Source: Sebaldella termitidis ATCC 33386 (GTDB lineage Bacteria; Fusobacteriota; Fusobacteriia; Fusobacteriales; Leptotrichiaceae). Taken from it: 64,000 nucleotides of DNA. The stretch spans positions 2,046,001-2,110,000 of the forward strand of contig NC_013517.1 of NCBI RefSeq assembly GCF_000024405.1. The letters are read 5' to 3'. This document shows positions 16,526 through 26,230 of this stretch, piece by piece (position 1 is the stretch's first letter; every line of letters starts with the position of its first letter). The notes beneath the pieces were generated by a model. That model was not told the origin of the DNA and did no database searches. It saw only the letters and a program-made list of their open reading frames with translations. Both the position numbers and the translations under genes were made by a program.

Positions 16526-19500
16526 ATGAAAAAATATAGAAGTGCATTAATATGCTTACTGGCATTTAATGCTGCGACTTTTACTTATAGTGCGTCAAAT
16601 GTCAATAGAAATACATCTGAAAATTTGTATAATCAAATGACGAGAAATATAGAAACAGGGAAAAGCAATGACTCAAACTATAAGCAAATAGAAAAAATAT
16701 TGAATAAAAAAAATAAAGAAATAAAAGATCTGTATTTACAGGGAGATTATATAGTAAAACCGGAATATCTGGAATGGCAGATATTTTTTAGCGGTTTCTA
16801 TGCGGAAAGAAGAAAGGGAGATAATACATTAAATAATGCGGATTATTATTCAGATCCTGATGAAACTCCTACAAAGCCGATAAACCCGCAGCCGCCTATA
16901 GATGTTAACATAGGACTGGCAGTCTCTGTAAAGGCAATAGCCCCAAGAGACAGAAGGCTTGCTATAACACTGCCGAATGAAATTAATATAAATCCGACAG
17001 TTATTAATATACCAGTTCCGACAGCATCTGCAGTCATTGCAGTAAATCCGCTGCAGTTTCAGCCGATTTATCCGAGTATACCAGTGGTTAGTGTGAGTAC
17101 AGTAACACCGATCTCGTTTAATTTTCCCGGTTCTGCCAATAGTGACGATCAGTATTTCTTAAAGCAGAGTGCTGCTATTGCCCCTATTTCCCAGCAAAAT
17201 TTAACAGGACAAGGAACCGGAGGGACTATGGATGTCATAAGCCGTTCATCAGTTTTGAATCAGGATTTTGACATTTATGTTCAGGATACTCATGCAGTAG
17301 GTGTATCTGGCGGAGCAGCACACAGATTGACAGATAACGGAATACAGAATACATCTGCTACAGGTTTGACTTCATCGCATGCTGCTATGAAACTGATAGG
17401 GGGGCATACTGTAACCATAGATAATATGGATTTTCGTATGGTAGGTGTGGGGAATAAGCCGGGAGACTATCTGATGCTATTTCATACAGATGCTCATGAT
17501 GACGGTGGTGAAGCTGCAAAATGGATAATTAATCCTAATACAACAACAAAATTATACGGACAGCAGCTGATATTTTATGGAGTTCAGTCACATAAGACAT
17601 ATACTTATGGTGCAGATATGATAAATTACGGAAATATAGAAGCCTCGGCAGATACCTCGGTGATTACGGGAGGCGGAATCGAAAGCGGTTTAACCCCGCA
17701 GCAGAGAATAATATTTACTACAATAGATGCTAATGTAGGAAATATAGTTTATTATAATAGATATTTTAATTTTATTAATGAAAATGGAGCCAATATAACA
17801 TTAAACGGAACTTCTGATGTGTTAGCCAATTATGCAACACCCGGAAATACAAACGGAGGAGCAATTTTTACCAATAACGGAAATGTGACTTTAAACGGAT
17901 TGAATTCAATAGGAATAATACTGAATAGTTCGGTAAGTGATTTTGGTGATTCCAGAATAGTACTGAATAATCCTTTGGTATTAAACGGTGATAAATCAAT
18001 AGGTATACAGGCTACGAATTCAATGATAAATCTGGATAATTCTGTAATAAAGGTAAACATCGGAACAGCAGGAAATGCAGCTAATTCCACTGGAAATGAG
18101 GCTGGTGGGGACGCTTCAAAAGTAGAAAATGCAATAGGAATGGCTGTGGATTACAGCACAGCAAATCCGCTCAGAATGAGTAATTATAATATATCTTTAG
18201 GAAATGCAGCTAAAAACAGCTCGGGAATTATAGTACAAAACGGAAATATAACTTTGGGATATGACTCCGCGGCAGGGAAAACACAATTGATAAGCAGTAA
18301 CGGAGGTGTACAGAATAATCTGCTTGTTGCCATAGGCTCGAATTCTTCGGCGACTACAGAAGCAAATACAACATTAAGCTTATTAAACGGTAATGGACAG
18401 GTCGGTATTTTTTCAAGTAACGGAGCGGCAATTACTAACGGAGGTACTCTGAATGCCAGTGGTAACGGGACAATAGGAGTAATCACAAATGACGGAACTG
18501 TTAATAATACAGGAAATCTGAATATAAGCGGAGGAGTATACACTGATCCTTCAAACAATAAAATGGGAACTGTGGGAATAGCAGTTTTAGACAGCGGAGC
18601 AGGAACTGCAAGCTTTACATCTTCTTCGGGAAATATTCAAATAAATGTAAACGGACAGGAATCTACAGGTTTATTCACAGATTCAGGTTTAGTAGATATA
18701 ACAGGCGGAAATATTCAGGCATCGGACAGTGCTTTTAACCTTTACTCAAAAGGTGCCACAGGAGTAATAAGATTAAGCGGAACTACTCTGCGTACTGGTC
18801 AGAGATCATTGCTGTTCTTTAGTGAAGACGGTGGTACTTTTGACTTGACAAATGTAAATGCAACAATAGCAGGAGGGGCTGACAGCTCTTCAAGAGGAAC
18901 TGCTTTTTACTACTCAGGAAACAATACACCATTGACTAAGACAGACCTTGAGAATTATTTTCAGACAACTTTCGGAGGTCTTACAGGTAAGCTGACTTTA
19001 AATATGGAGTCAGGCTCAAGATTATTTATAGTAGACAATATAATAATGAATCTGAGTACAGCAGCAACTCCTTTGGGGTCACTTGCCAACGGACCGACAG
19101 TCATAGGAAGCAATTATAAAACATATATGATGTATAAGGGAACTTTGATTATAGATCAGAATGTAAATCTTGACTCAGCTGCAGACCCTTATAATACACT
19201 AGAGCTGGCTACATCGCATATAAATAATACATCAGCAACAGTTACAGGAACACAGACAGGACAAATAGGAATGGCACAGGAAAACGGGCTTGATACTTTG
19301 GGAGCTTCATTGCCGAGAAATCAGGTTACATTAATAAATGATGCCGGAGCTTTTAACTTGAGCGGTTCTAATTCTGTTGGAATATATGCAAGTAACGGGG
19401 AAATAAGCAATATAAACGGAGGAAACCTTAATCTTACAGGTAATGGTTCTATAGGGATGTATGCAGTAAATGGTACAAAAGCAATTAATGATAATACTTC

Positions 19501-22500
19501 AAATATAGTGATCGGAACAAACGGCATAGGAATATATGCCGAAGGATTCAAACAGGGATCATCACAGGCCTTCGGAAACGGAACGCTGGATATAACAAAT
19601 AACGGAAATATAACTGCACAAAGCGGCTCAGGGGCAATAGGGATATTTCTTAATAATAATTCAACAGGAGTAAGAGGGGATACTAAACTTGATATAAGCG
19701 GAGGAAATATAGATGTTCAGAATTCAGTGAACGGTGTAGGTGTATATATAAGCGGCGGTACACTGACTTCGACTTCTCTGACTACAATCAGCGTAGGTAC
19801 AAACGGTATAGGGCTCTATGCAAAAAATTCAGATATAAACTTATCTGATATAACATTAAATTTAAATGGTGATAATGCTCTGGGAATATACTTTGACGGA
19901 GTATCAAACTTTACAGGTGCAGGAACATTTAATATAGACGGTAAAAATGTAGTGTTGTATAACATGATTTCCGGCGGGGTAGTAAATGCAAATATAAATC
20001 TGGGTACAGTAACAGCAGGGTCTTCATATATCTTCGGGAGCCTGATTGATCAGGTGGGAGTTTATACAGGAGATGCGAATTTAGCATCAAACGGAAGCTT
20101 TCTGATCGGAAAAAATTCGGCAGCATTTATGACAAATACGAGCAGTATTACGGTACAGCCAGGTTCTGTTAATACAAGCGCCTTTGTATTGGACGGACAA
20201 TATGCTATGCCTGCGGGGAGCAGTGCATATACAGGAATGACAGCTGATATGGACGGGGAAAATGCAGGTATTATATCAGTAGATGATTATTCTGCGGGAA
20301 TATATGGAAGAAACGGATCAAGACTGATTAATACAGGAACTATATCAGTAGGAGATTATTCAGCTGCGGTAGCATCTTCAGGTGCCGGATCAATAGCAAT
20401 AAATAACGGAATAATAAATCTAGGTTTAAGATCAAATGCGCTATTTTTAAAAGATGGTGTGAATATAGAAAACAGAGCCTCAGGCGTTATTACAGGAAGT
20501 TCGGATCATACAATAGCATTGTTTGCCGATAATGTAAGCGGTCCTATAATAAATCAGGGATTGATAACACTTACGGGAGATCAGTCAGCAGGTATTTATT
20601 CAGTAGGTTCTGCGGTAAAAGTAATAAATAACAGCGGAACAATTACAGTTGGAGATTCACTGGATGCACAGAATCCAAGTATAGGAATATATACTGTTAA
20701 TCCGGGAGATCAGATTACGAATAATAATCTTACTGCGGGTAATAATTCAATGGGAATCTACAGTGTAGGCGGACAGATAACACAAACAGGCATATTAAAT
20801 ATAGGAAATACCGGAGCGGGTGTATACGTAAGAGACGGTTCGGTTAATATAACAGGTACTGCAGTATTAAACTTAGGAACAGATAAAGCAGTAGGGGTAT
20901 ATGCCGAGAATTCGGCAGTAACAAATGCTGCTGATATGAACATAGGAAATGAAAACTTTGGTTTTGTGGTTTTAGACGGTTCATTTTCAAATACAGCATC
21001 AAATATAACAATGGGAACAGATTCTATCTATTTGGTTAAAAGCGGAGCAGGTACAGTAACAAATGCTTCTGGAACAACAGTGTCAATGACAGGTTCTGAA
21101 AATTCGGCATTCTATCTGCTAAACGGGGTAAATTTCGTAAATGACGGAACTATTACAGGAACAGCCGGAACAAGTAATGTGGGAGTACACAGCAGATCAG
21201 GAACTGTAACAAATAACGGAGCTATAAATCTCGGAGCTTCAAACCTTGTATTCAAAACAAATTTTGACGGAAGTTACACACTTGATCCAAATGGAAATAA
21301 AATCGTAGATATAGAAAAAAGTTTGTTCACTGTGGGAGTGTATGGAACAGACTCAACTCTTGTTAATACATCAACAGGAAATATTACGGTTGGTGCCGGA
21401 GCTGTGGGAATAGCAGCTATTTCCGGTTCTGCAAGAAATGATGGTAATATAACAGCCACAGGTAATTATTCGATGGGAATGTATACTGAAAGAGCCAGAA
21501 TAGTAAATAACGGAACTATTAATGTAACAGGTGATAATGTAATAGGGATGGCAGGAAACGGAGAAGGTTCAAAAATAGAAAACTACGGAACTATAAGAGT
21601 TTCCGGAACTCATGCAATAGGTATGTACGGCCTGTCGTCATCAGAAATAATAAATGGCGGAACTATAATAGCCGACGGTGAAGGAGCTCAGGGAATAGTT
21701 CTGGGGAACGGTTCGACTCTTAATAACCTTGTAGGAGGAACAATAATAATAAACGGCGGAGTAGGTACGGGAAATTATGGTGTAGGTGCCGGTGAAGTAT
21801 ATAATACTCCTACAATTATAAATGCGGGTATAATAAAAGTAGCTGAAAAATTCACTACAGATGGAGTAAATGTGGTGATAAACGTAGATCCTTCGACAAT
21901 AAAAGCACCGACAGCAGAAGATATAGCAGCAGGAAATTATGATCCTTCAGACATAGGTGCTGATTATCTGATATCAAATTCTGTCAGCATACAGGCTCCG
22001 GCCTTTGACGTGACTTCGCCGCTTCAGGTTTCAGGGAATTTTGCTGTAGGAACAAATATGGAAAAATATAAACTGGAAGATGTGATAATACCTGATTCTG
22101 GTTTCGCTGCTGACTCGGCTTCGATACCGGTACAGAGTAAATCACTTACATGGAAAGCAATACCGGTGCTAAATTCAAGAGGAAATCTGGATGTGTGGAT
22201 GGAGAAAATACCATATGATAACTTTACAAACGGTCTGTGGTATCAGGACTTTGGACGTGCATTAGATGAGAAGTACTTTAGAGCCGAAGGAAATGCATTG
22301 AAAATATACGATAAGCTTGATCTTTTGGAAAATGAGCTGGACTTCAGACATCTGATGGCAAGTCTTGCAGGCGATGTGTATGCTAATATCAACCAGAGAG
22401 AGGAAGATATAGCCAGAACCTTTGAAAGCTCACTTGACCTTTTGCAAAACTCAAAAAATAATACAAAAGAAAATGTAAAAATAGATGTAATTGTAGGAAA

Positions 22501-23317
22501 AGGTGAAAATAAGGAAAATACCGACGGTGTACAAAGCTATAATTATACTACAGCAGGAGTACTTGCACTGCGTGAAGTAGAGAGAACATACAGACATACA
22601 TTCGGCTACTCTCTGGGCTACCTTCATACAAGCTTTGAATTCAACGACGGAAACAACAGTGAAGAATGGGTGGATACTGTTCAGCTGGGAGTACATAATA
22701 AATATACTGCGGACAGCTGGAAAATAAAAAATGACCTCACAGGAAGAGTAAGCTTTCATAATGTAGACAGAAACATAGACTGGGGAGCCGGGAGCAAAAG
22801 ATCTGAAATGAACGGTACTTATGAAACTTATTCAATAACATCTGACAATATAATCGGAAAAGAGTTTGAAATAGGCAAAAAAACAGTTATAACACCATAC
22901 GGAGGATTAAGAGCCATGTATATAACAAGACCTACATTTGATGAAAGCGGGCTGGAAGCAGTGGAAGTAAAGGGTAATGATGCCTGGAGCGTAAAACCCA
23001 GAGCAGGAATAGAGCTGAAAGCATCAACACCGCTAAGTCCGAAAAGTGAATGGAAATTAAAGGGAACTTTGGATCTGGCATATGAATATGAGCTTGCTGA
23101 TCTGAATGAAAGAGAAAAAGCAAGACTTACAGCAATAGAAACAGACTATCATGATTTATCAAAACCTATGGATGAAAAAGGAGCATTTAGAAGCAAGGCA
23201 TCTGTGGGTGTGGAAGTGGAGAACAGATACGGTATTTTCCTTACAGGTGAATATGTGGTAGGAAATGACAATCAGGATGATTACAGGGCAGGAGTATCAT
23301 TAAAAGCTGTATTTTAA
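16526..23317 (+). CDS. Large fusobacterial-type autotransporter
   Basis: A 2263-residue type V secreted surface protein. It has a signal peptide (about residues 1-23). An N-terminal segment of about 75 residues, rich in Asn, Lys and Glu, follows and matches the helical N-terminal region of fusobacterial autotransporters. A proline-rich stretch comes next. A very long passenger follows, made of short repeats of the N.GTI...G..S.GIY..NG type expected for a beta-helix. The C-terminal 300 residues form a 12-strand autotransporter barrel ending in RAGVSLKAVF, with the terminal Phe needed for outer-membrane insertion. Roles in adhesion or aggregation are usual for the family but unproven here. The gene has its own consensus promoter and terminator. 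The passenger is nearly free of cysteine, as usual. Confidence 0.93.
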   Translation: MKKYRSALICLLAFNAATFTYSASNVNRNTSENLYNQMTRNIETGKSNDSNYKQIEKILNKKNKEIKDLYLQGDYIVKPEYLEWQIFFSGFYAERRKGDNTLNNADYYSDPDETPTKPINPQPPIDVNIGLAVSVKAIAPRDRRLAITLPNEININPTVINIPVPTASAVIAVNPLQFQPIYPSIPVVSVSTVTPISFNFPGSANSDDQYFLKQSAAIAPISQQNLTGQGTGGTMDVISRSSVLNQDFDIYVQDTHAVGVSGGAAHRLTDNGIQNTSATGLTSSHAAMKLIGGHTVTIDNMDFRMVGVGNKPGDYLMLFHTDAHDDGGEAAKWIINPNTTTKLYGQQLIFYGVQSHKTYTYGADMINYGNIEASADTSVITGGGIESGLTPQQRIIFTTIDANVGNIVYYNRYFNFINENGANITLNGTSDVLANYATPGNTNGGAIFTNNGNVTLNGLNSIGIILNSSVSDFGDSRIVLNNPLVLNGDKSIGIQATNSMINLDNSVIKVNIGTAGNAANSTGNEAGGDASKVENAIGMAVDYSTANPLRMSNYNISLGNAAKNSSGIIVQNGNITLGYDSAAGKTQLISSNGGVQNNLLVAIGSNSSATTEANTTLSLLNGNGQVGIFSSNGAAITNGGTLNASGNGTIGVITNDGTVNNTGNLNISGGVYTDPSNNKMGTVGIAVLDSGAGTASFTSSSGNIQINVNGQESTGLFTDSGLVDITGGNIQASDSAFNLYSKGATGVIRLSGTTLRTGQRSLLFFSEDGGTFDLTNVNATIAGGADSSSRGTAFYYSGNNTPLTKTDLENYFQTTFGGLTGKLTLNMESGSRLFIVDNIIMNLSTAATPLGSLANGPTVIGSNYKTYMMYKGTLIIDQNVNLDSAADPYNTLELATSHINNTSATVTGTQTGQIGMAQENGLDTLGASLPRNQVTLINDAGAFNLSGSNSVGIYASNGEISNINGGNLNLTGNGSIGMYAVNGTKAINDNTSNIVIGTNGIGIYAEGFKQGSSQAFGNGTLDITNNGNITAQSGSGAIGIFLNNNSTGVRGDTKLDISGGNIDVQNSVNGVGVYISGGTLTSTSLTTISVGTNGIGLYAKNSDINLSDITLNLNGDNALGIYFDGVSNFTGAGTFNIDGKNVVLYNMISGGVVNANINLGTVTAGSSYIFGSLIDQVGVYTGDANLASNGSFLIGKNSAAFMTNTSSITVQPGSVNTSAFVLDGQYAMPAGSSAYTGMTADMDGENAGIISVDDYSAGIYGRNGSRLINTGTISVGDYSAAVASSGAGSIAINNGIINLGLRSNALFLKDGVNIENRASGVITGSSDHTIALFADNVSGPIINQGLITLTGDQSAGIYSVGSAVKVINNSGTITVGDSLDAQNPSIGIYTVNPGDQITNNNLTAGNNSMGIYSVGGQITQTGILNIGNTGAGVYVRDGSVNITGTAVLNLGTDKAVGVYAENSAVTNAADMNIGNENFGFVVLDGSFSNTASNITMGTDSIYLVKSGAGTVTNASGTTVSMTGSENSAFYLLNGVNFVNDGTITGTAGTSNVGVHSRSGTVTNNGAINLGASNLVFKTNFDGSYTLDPNGNKIVDIEKSLFTVGVYGTDSTLVNTSTGNITVGAGAVGIAAISGSARNDGNITATGNYSMGMYTERARIVNNGTINVTGDNVIGMAGNGEGSKIENYGTIRVSGTHAIGMYGLSSSEIINGGTIIADGEGAQGIVLGNGSTLNNLVGGTIIINGGVGTGNYGVGAGEVYNTPTIINAGIIKVAEKFTTDGVNVVINVDPSTIKAPTAEDIAAGNYDPSDIGADYLISNSVSIQAPAFDVTSPLQVSGNFAVGTNMEKYKLEDVIIPDSGFAADSASIPVQSKSLTWKAIPVLNSRGNLDVWMEKIPYDNFTNGLWYQDFGRALDEKYFRAEGNALKIYDKLDLLENELDFRHLMASLAGDVYANINQREEDIARTFESSLDLLQNSKNNTKENVKIDVIVGKGENKENTDGVQSYNYTTAGVLALREVERTYRHTFGYSLGYLHTSFEFNDGNNSEEWVDTVQLGVHNKYTADSWKIKNDLTGRVSFHNVDRNIDWGAGSKRSEMNGTYETYSITSDNIIGKEFEIGKKTVITPYGGLRAMYITRPTFDESGLEAVEVKGNDAWSVKPRAGIELKASTPLSPKSEWKLKGTLDLAYEYELADLNEREKARLTAIETDYHDLSKPMDEKGAFRSKASVGVEVENRYGIFLTGEYVVGNDNQDDYRAGVSLKAVF

Positions 23318-23325
23318 TAAATAGA

Positions 23326-23357
23326 GAAAATCAGATCTGAAAAATGATCTGATTTTC
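23326..23357 (+). terminator. Intrinsic terminator after the autotransporter
   Basis: GAAAATCAGATC and its complement GATCTGATTTTC form a 12-bp stem with a 9-base loop just past the stop codon. Confidence 0.85.
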
Positions 23358-23588
23358 TAATATATAAAATATAAAAAGTGATGGAATTTTAATGAAATAA
23401 AATAGATATTTAAAAGAGAAAAATAAAATAAAAGTCCTGCTCTTTTTTACAAAAGAAACATTTATTAAATATAAGAATGAAATAAAAGCGGTAATCCTGC
23501 ATTTACAATACTAGAGCGAAAATAAAATGAAATCCTGCCTTGAAAAAATGTTAGTAATATTGTAAAATTGCTATAAGCGGGAGGATAC

Positions 23589-26087
23589 ATGAAAATCTTT
23601 GAATTTTTAGAAAAAAAAGCTGTAGCAAAGCTGAAAAAAGAAATAAAGGCTGCTTCGGGAAACGAAGTTTTCTTCAGAGGCATTCCCAATGAAGAGGGAA
23701 TTGTTACAGATATAGAAGTAATTGCCAGAGGAAATGAATATTCCGTGGCGGCAGTTTTGAACAGAATGAAAAAAAATGAAATAATAATACATAATCATCC
23801 GTCGGGATTGCTGGTTCCTTCCGATAATGACGTACAGATATCGTCAGTGTATGGAGAGCTGGGAGGCGGTTCATACATTGTAAATAATGAGGTTAATGAT
23901 ATATATGTACTTGTTTCTTTAAAGAAGCATATAAAAATAGATATAGATAAATATTTTGGCGATCTGGGTATAATAAGAAAAAAATATCCTGATTTTGAAA
24001 TAAGAGATGAACAGTACAAAATGTCAAAGGATATCGAGAAGTCTCTTAATGAGAATAAAAAGGCACTGATAGAGGCAGGAACGGGAACTGGGAAAACACT
24101 TGCCTATCTTATACCTACACTTGAATATGCCCTGGAAAATAATCTAAAGGCCATAATATCAACCAATACCATAAATCTGCAGGAACAGCTTATCAATAAG
24201 GATATACCGCTGGTAAAGGAACTGATAGGGCAGGATTTTAAATATACCCTTGTAAAGGGAAGAGGAAACTATCTCTGCAAGCGTAAACTGCAGAATGCAA
24301 TTATGGAAGAGAGTGATGACAGTGAGGACAAAGAAATCCTGCTGAATCTGCAGAAATGGAACGAAACTACGAAATACGGTGACAGAAATGAATTAAGATA
24401 TGGAATAAGTTTTGAAATATGGGAAAAGGTAAACTGTGAACTGGATCTTTGTACAAATGTAAAATGTCCGTATTTTTCAAGCTGTTATTTTTTTAATGCG
24501 AGAAAAGAAATAGGGAAATCTGATCTTTTGGTGCTGAATCACCATATGTTTTTTGCAGATTTGTCCATTCGAAGCGAGATAGGCTTTAATACTGATTATT
24601 CCATACTTCCGAATTATGATATTCTTATTTTTGATGAGGCACATAATATAGAGGATACTGCAAGAAGCTATTTTACAAGTGAAGTATCGAAGTATTCATT
24701 TGGTAAACTTATGGGAAATATCTATAATAAAAGAGTAAGAAACTATAATAAAAGCGGTATTTTTGTCAGAGCGCTTATATATCTGAAAGATAATCTCAGC
24801 GAGGAAGAATATGAGATTATAGATAAAGTGAAAGAGGAAGAAATAATTGAGAATTTAAATAAATATTATGATAAAATAATAGAAATATTTGACAGGTTTT
24901 TATTAGGATTTTCCAAAGACAGTGAACAGATGGAAATAAAAAAGAGATTTGACAAGGATTATATAAAAAGCAGCAGTCTGTGGAAAGAGATTATGAAACT
25001 CAGAAAAGAATCTGTACATCTTTACAGCATTATGATAAAAGGACTGACTAAGCTTACAAATGAAATTGATAAATTCAGGCTTGAGGATGAAAACGGAATA
25101 ATATTTGATTTTAAGAAGTATATAGAAAGAGTAAAGGTTTTTATGAAGGATCTGCTGTATATACTGGACTCCGATCAGGAAGACCATGTTTACTGGACTA
25201 ATATAAACCTTAGAAAGGGAAGCATAAGAATTTATGCAACACCGTTTGAAGTAGCTGATGATCTGGAGCATAATTTGTTTAACAAAATGGACAGAATACT
25301 TTTTACTTCGGCAACTCTTGCCGTAGAGCAAAAATTTGACTATTACAAGAAAAATATAGGACTTGAAAAAAAGGGCATAATAGAAGAGATTATCGACTCT
25401 CCTTTTGACTATGAAAAGCAGATGAAGGTATATATACCCGATGATACAAAGGATCCTAATTCTCTTGAATTTTTCTCTGATGTTTATGATTTTATAAAGA
25501 AGCTGGTAATAAATACCAAAGGAAGATGTTTTTTATTATTTACATCTTACTCGTCACTGAATTTTATATATAACAAAATAAGGGGAGAATTGGAAAAAAT
25601 GGGATATACGCTGCTGAAACAGGGCGAGCTTCCAAGACATGAAATGATAGAGCTTTTTAAAATAAGAGATAAAGCGATATTATTCGGGACAGATAGTTTT
25701 TGGGAAGGAATAGACGTACAGGGAGACAGTCTGAAATCGGTGGTAATAGTAAAGCTTCCGTTCAAGTCTCCGGAAGACCCTGTAACAGAAGCTATAATAG
25801 AATATATGAGAAAAAATAACCAGAATCCGTTTATGAATTATCAGATTCCGCAGGCTGTGATAAAATTCAAGCAGGGTGTGGGGAGGCTTATCAGAAGCAA
25901 GACCGATACTGGAATTGTAACAATACTGGATAACAGAGTTATAAAAAAAGCATACGGAGAAAAATTTTTGAAATCTCTGCCAAAAACGTCTATAATAAGA
26001 GGAAACAGAGAATATATTCTGAAAGAAGAAAAAAGAGTGAAATCAGAGGCTTTATCCCAAAAGGATTCTGATGTTCACAAGGATTAA
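23589..26087 (+). CDS. JAMM domain-DinG helicase fusion
   Basis: An 832-residue protein with two parts. Residues 1-115 form a RadC-type JAMM/MPN domain with HNHPSG and the full H-x-H-x10-D metal motif (His68, His70, Asp81). The rest is a DinG/XPD-type 5'-3' DNA helicase. That part has Walker A (AGTGTGKT, near residue 162), a DEAH box near 349, and Fe-S ligands Cys230, Cys288, Cys293 and Cys299, whose last three are spaced as in E. coli DinG. The C-terminal GVGRLIRSKTDTG motif VI is intact. DinG unwinds forked DNA and R-loops. The JAMM part could be a protease or a binding module; this is unknown. The start follows GGGAGG. It may lead the operon with the pgpH-like gene. Confidence 0.88.
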   Translation: MKIFEFLEKKAVAKLKKEIKAASGNEVFFRGIPNEEGIVTDIEVIARGNEYSVAAVLNRMKKNEIIIHNHPSGLLVPSDNDVQISSVYGELGGGSYIVNNEVNDIYVLVSLKKHIKIDIDKYFGDLGIIRKKYPDFEIRDEQYKMSKDIEKSLNENKKALIEAGTGTGKTLAYLIPTLEYALENNLKAIISTNTINLQEQLINKDIPLVKELIGQDFKYTLVKGRGNYLCKRKLQNAIMEESDDSEDKEILLNLQKWNETTKYGDRNELRYGISFEIWEKVNCELDLCTNVKCPYFSSCYFFNARKEIGKSDLLVLNHHMFFADLSIRSEIGFNTDYSILPNYDILIFDEAHNIEDTARSYFTSEVSKYSFGKLMGNIYNKRVRNYNKSGIFVRALIYLKDNLSEEEYEIIDKVKEEEIIENLNKYYDKIIEIFDRFLLGFSKDSEQMEIKKRFDKDYIKSSSLWKEIMKLRKESVHLYSIMIKGLTKLTNEIDKFRLEDENGIIFDFKKYIERVKVFMKDLLYILDSDQEDHVYWTNINLRKGSIRIYATPFEVADDLEHNLFNKMDRILFTSATLAVEQKFDYYKKNIGLEKKGIIEEIIDSPFDYEKQMKVYIPDDTKDPNSLEFFSDVYDFIKKLVINTKGRCFLLFTSYSSLNFIYNKIRGELEKMGYTLLKQGELPRHEMIELFKIRDKAILFGTDSFWEGIDVQGDSLKSVVIVKLPFKSPEDPVTEAIIEYMRKNNQNPFMNYQIPQAVIKFKQGVGRLIRSKTDTGIVTILDNRVIKKAYGEKFLKSLPKTSIIRGNREYILKEEKRVKSEALSQKDSDVHKD

Positions 26088-26230
26088 AGAGATTAATATT
26101 AACAGAATAAATTTATGTTATTCAAAATATCGGCATCCTGTTTCAGTCAGGTTCTGCATTAAAGACACAGGTGTTTTGATATTGAAAGATAATAATTGTC
26201 TTAAAGTCATGATAGACAATAGGAGGAAAA

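Noticed and set aside
17830-21459. Several antisense open frames within the autotransporter
   Set aside because: They arise from the repetitive codon pattern of the passenger; none has a ribosome binding site or a plausible protein.
23426-23535. Three loose copies of a TCCTGC-containing motif in the spacer before dinG
   Set aside because: The match is six bases with variable flanks; this is not enough to claim a repeat family.
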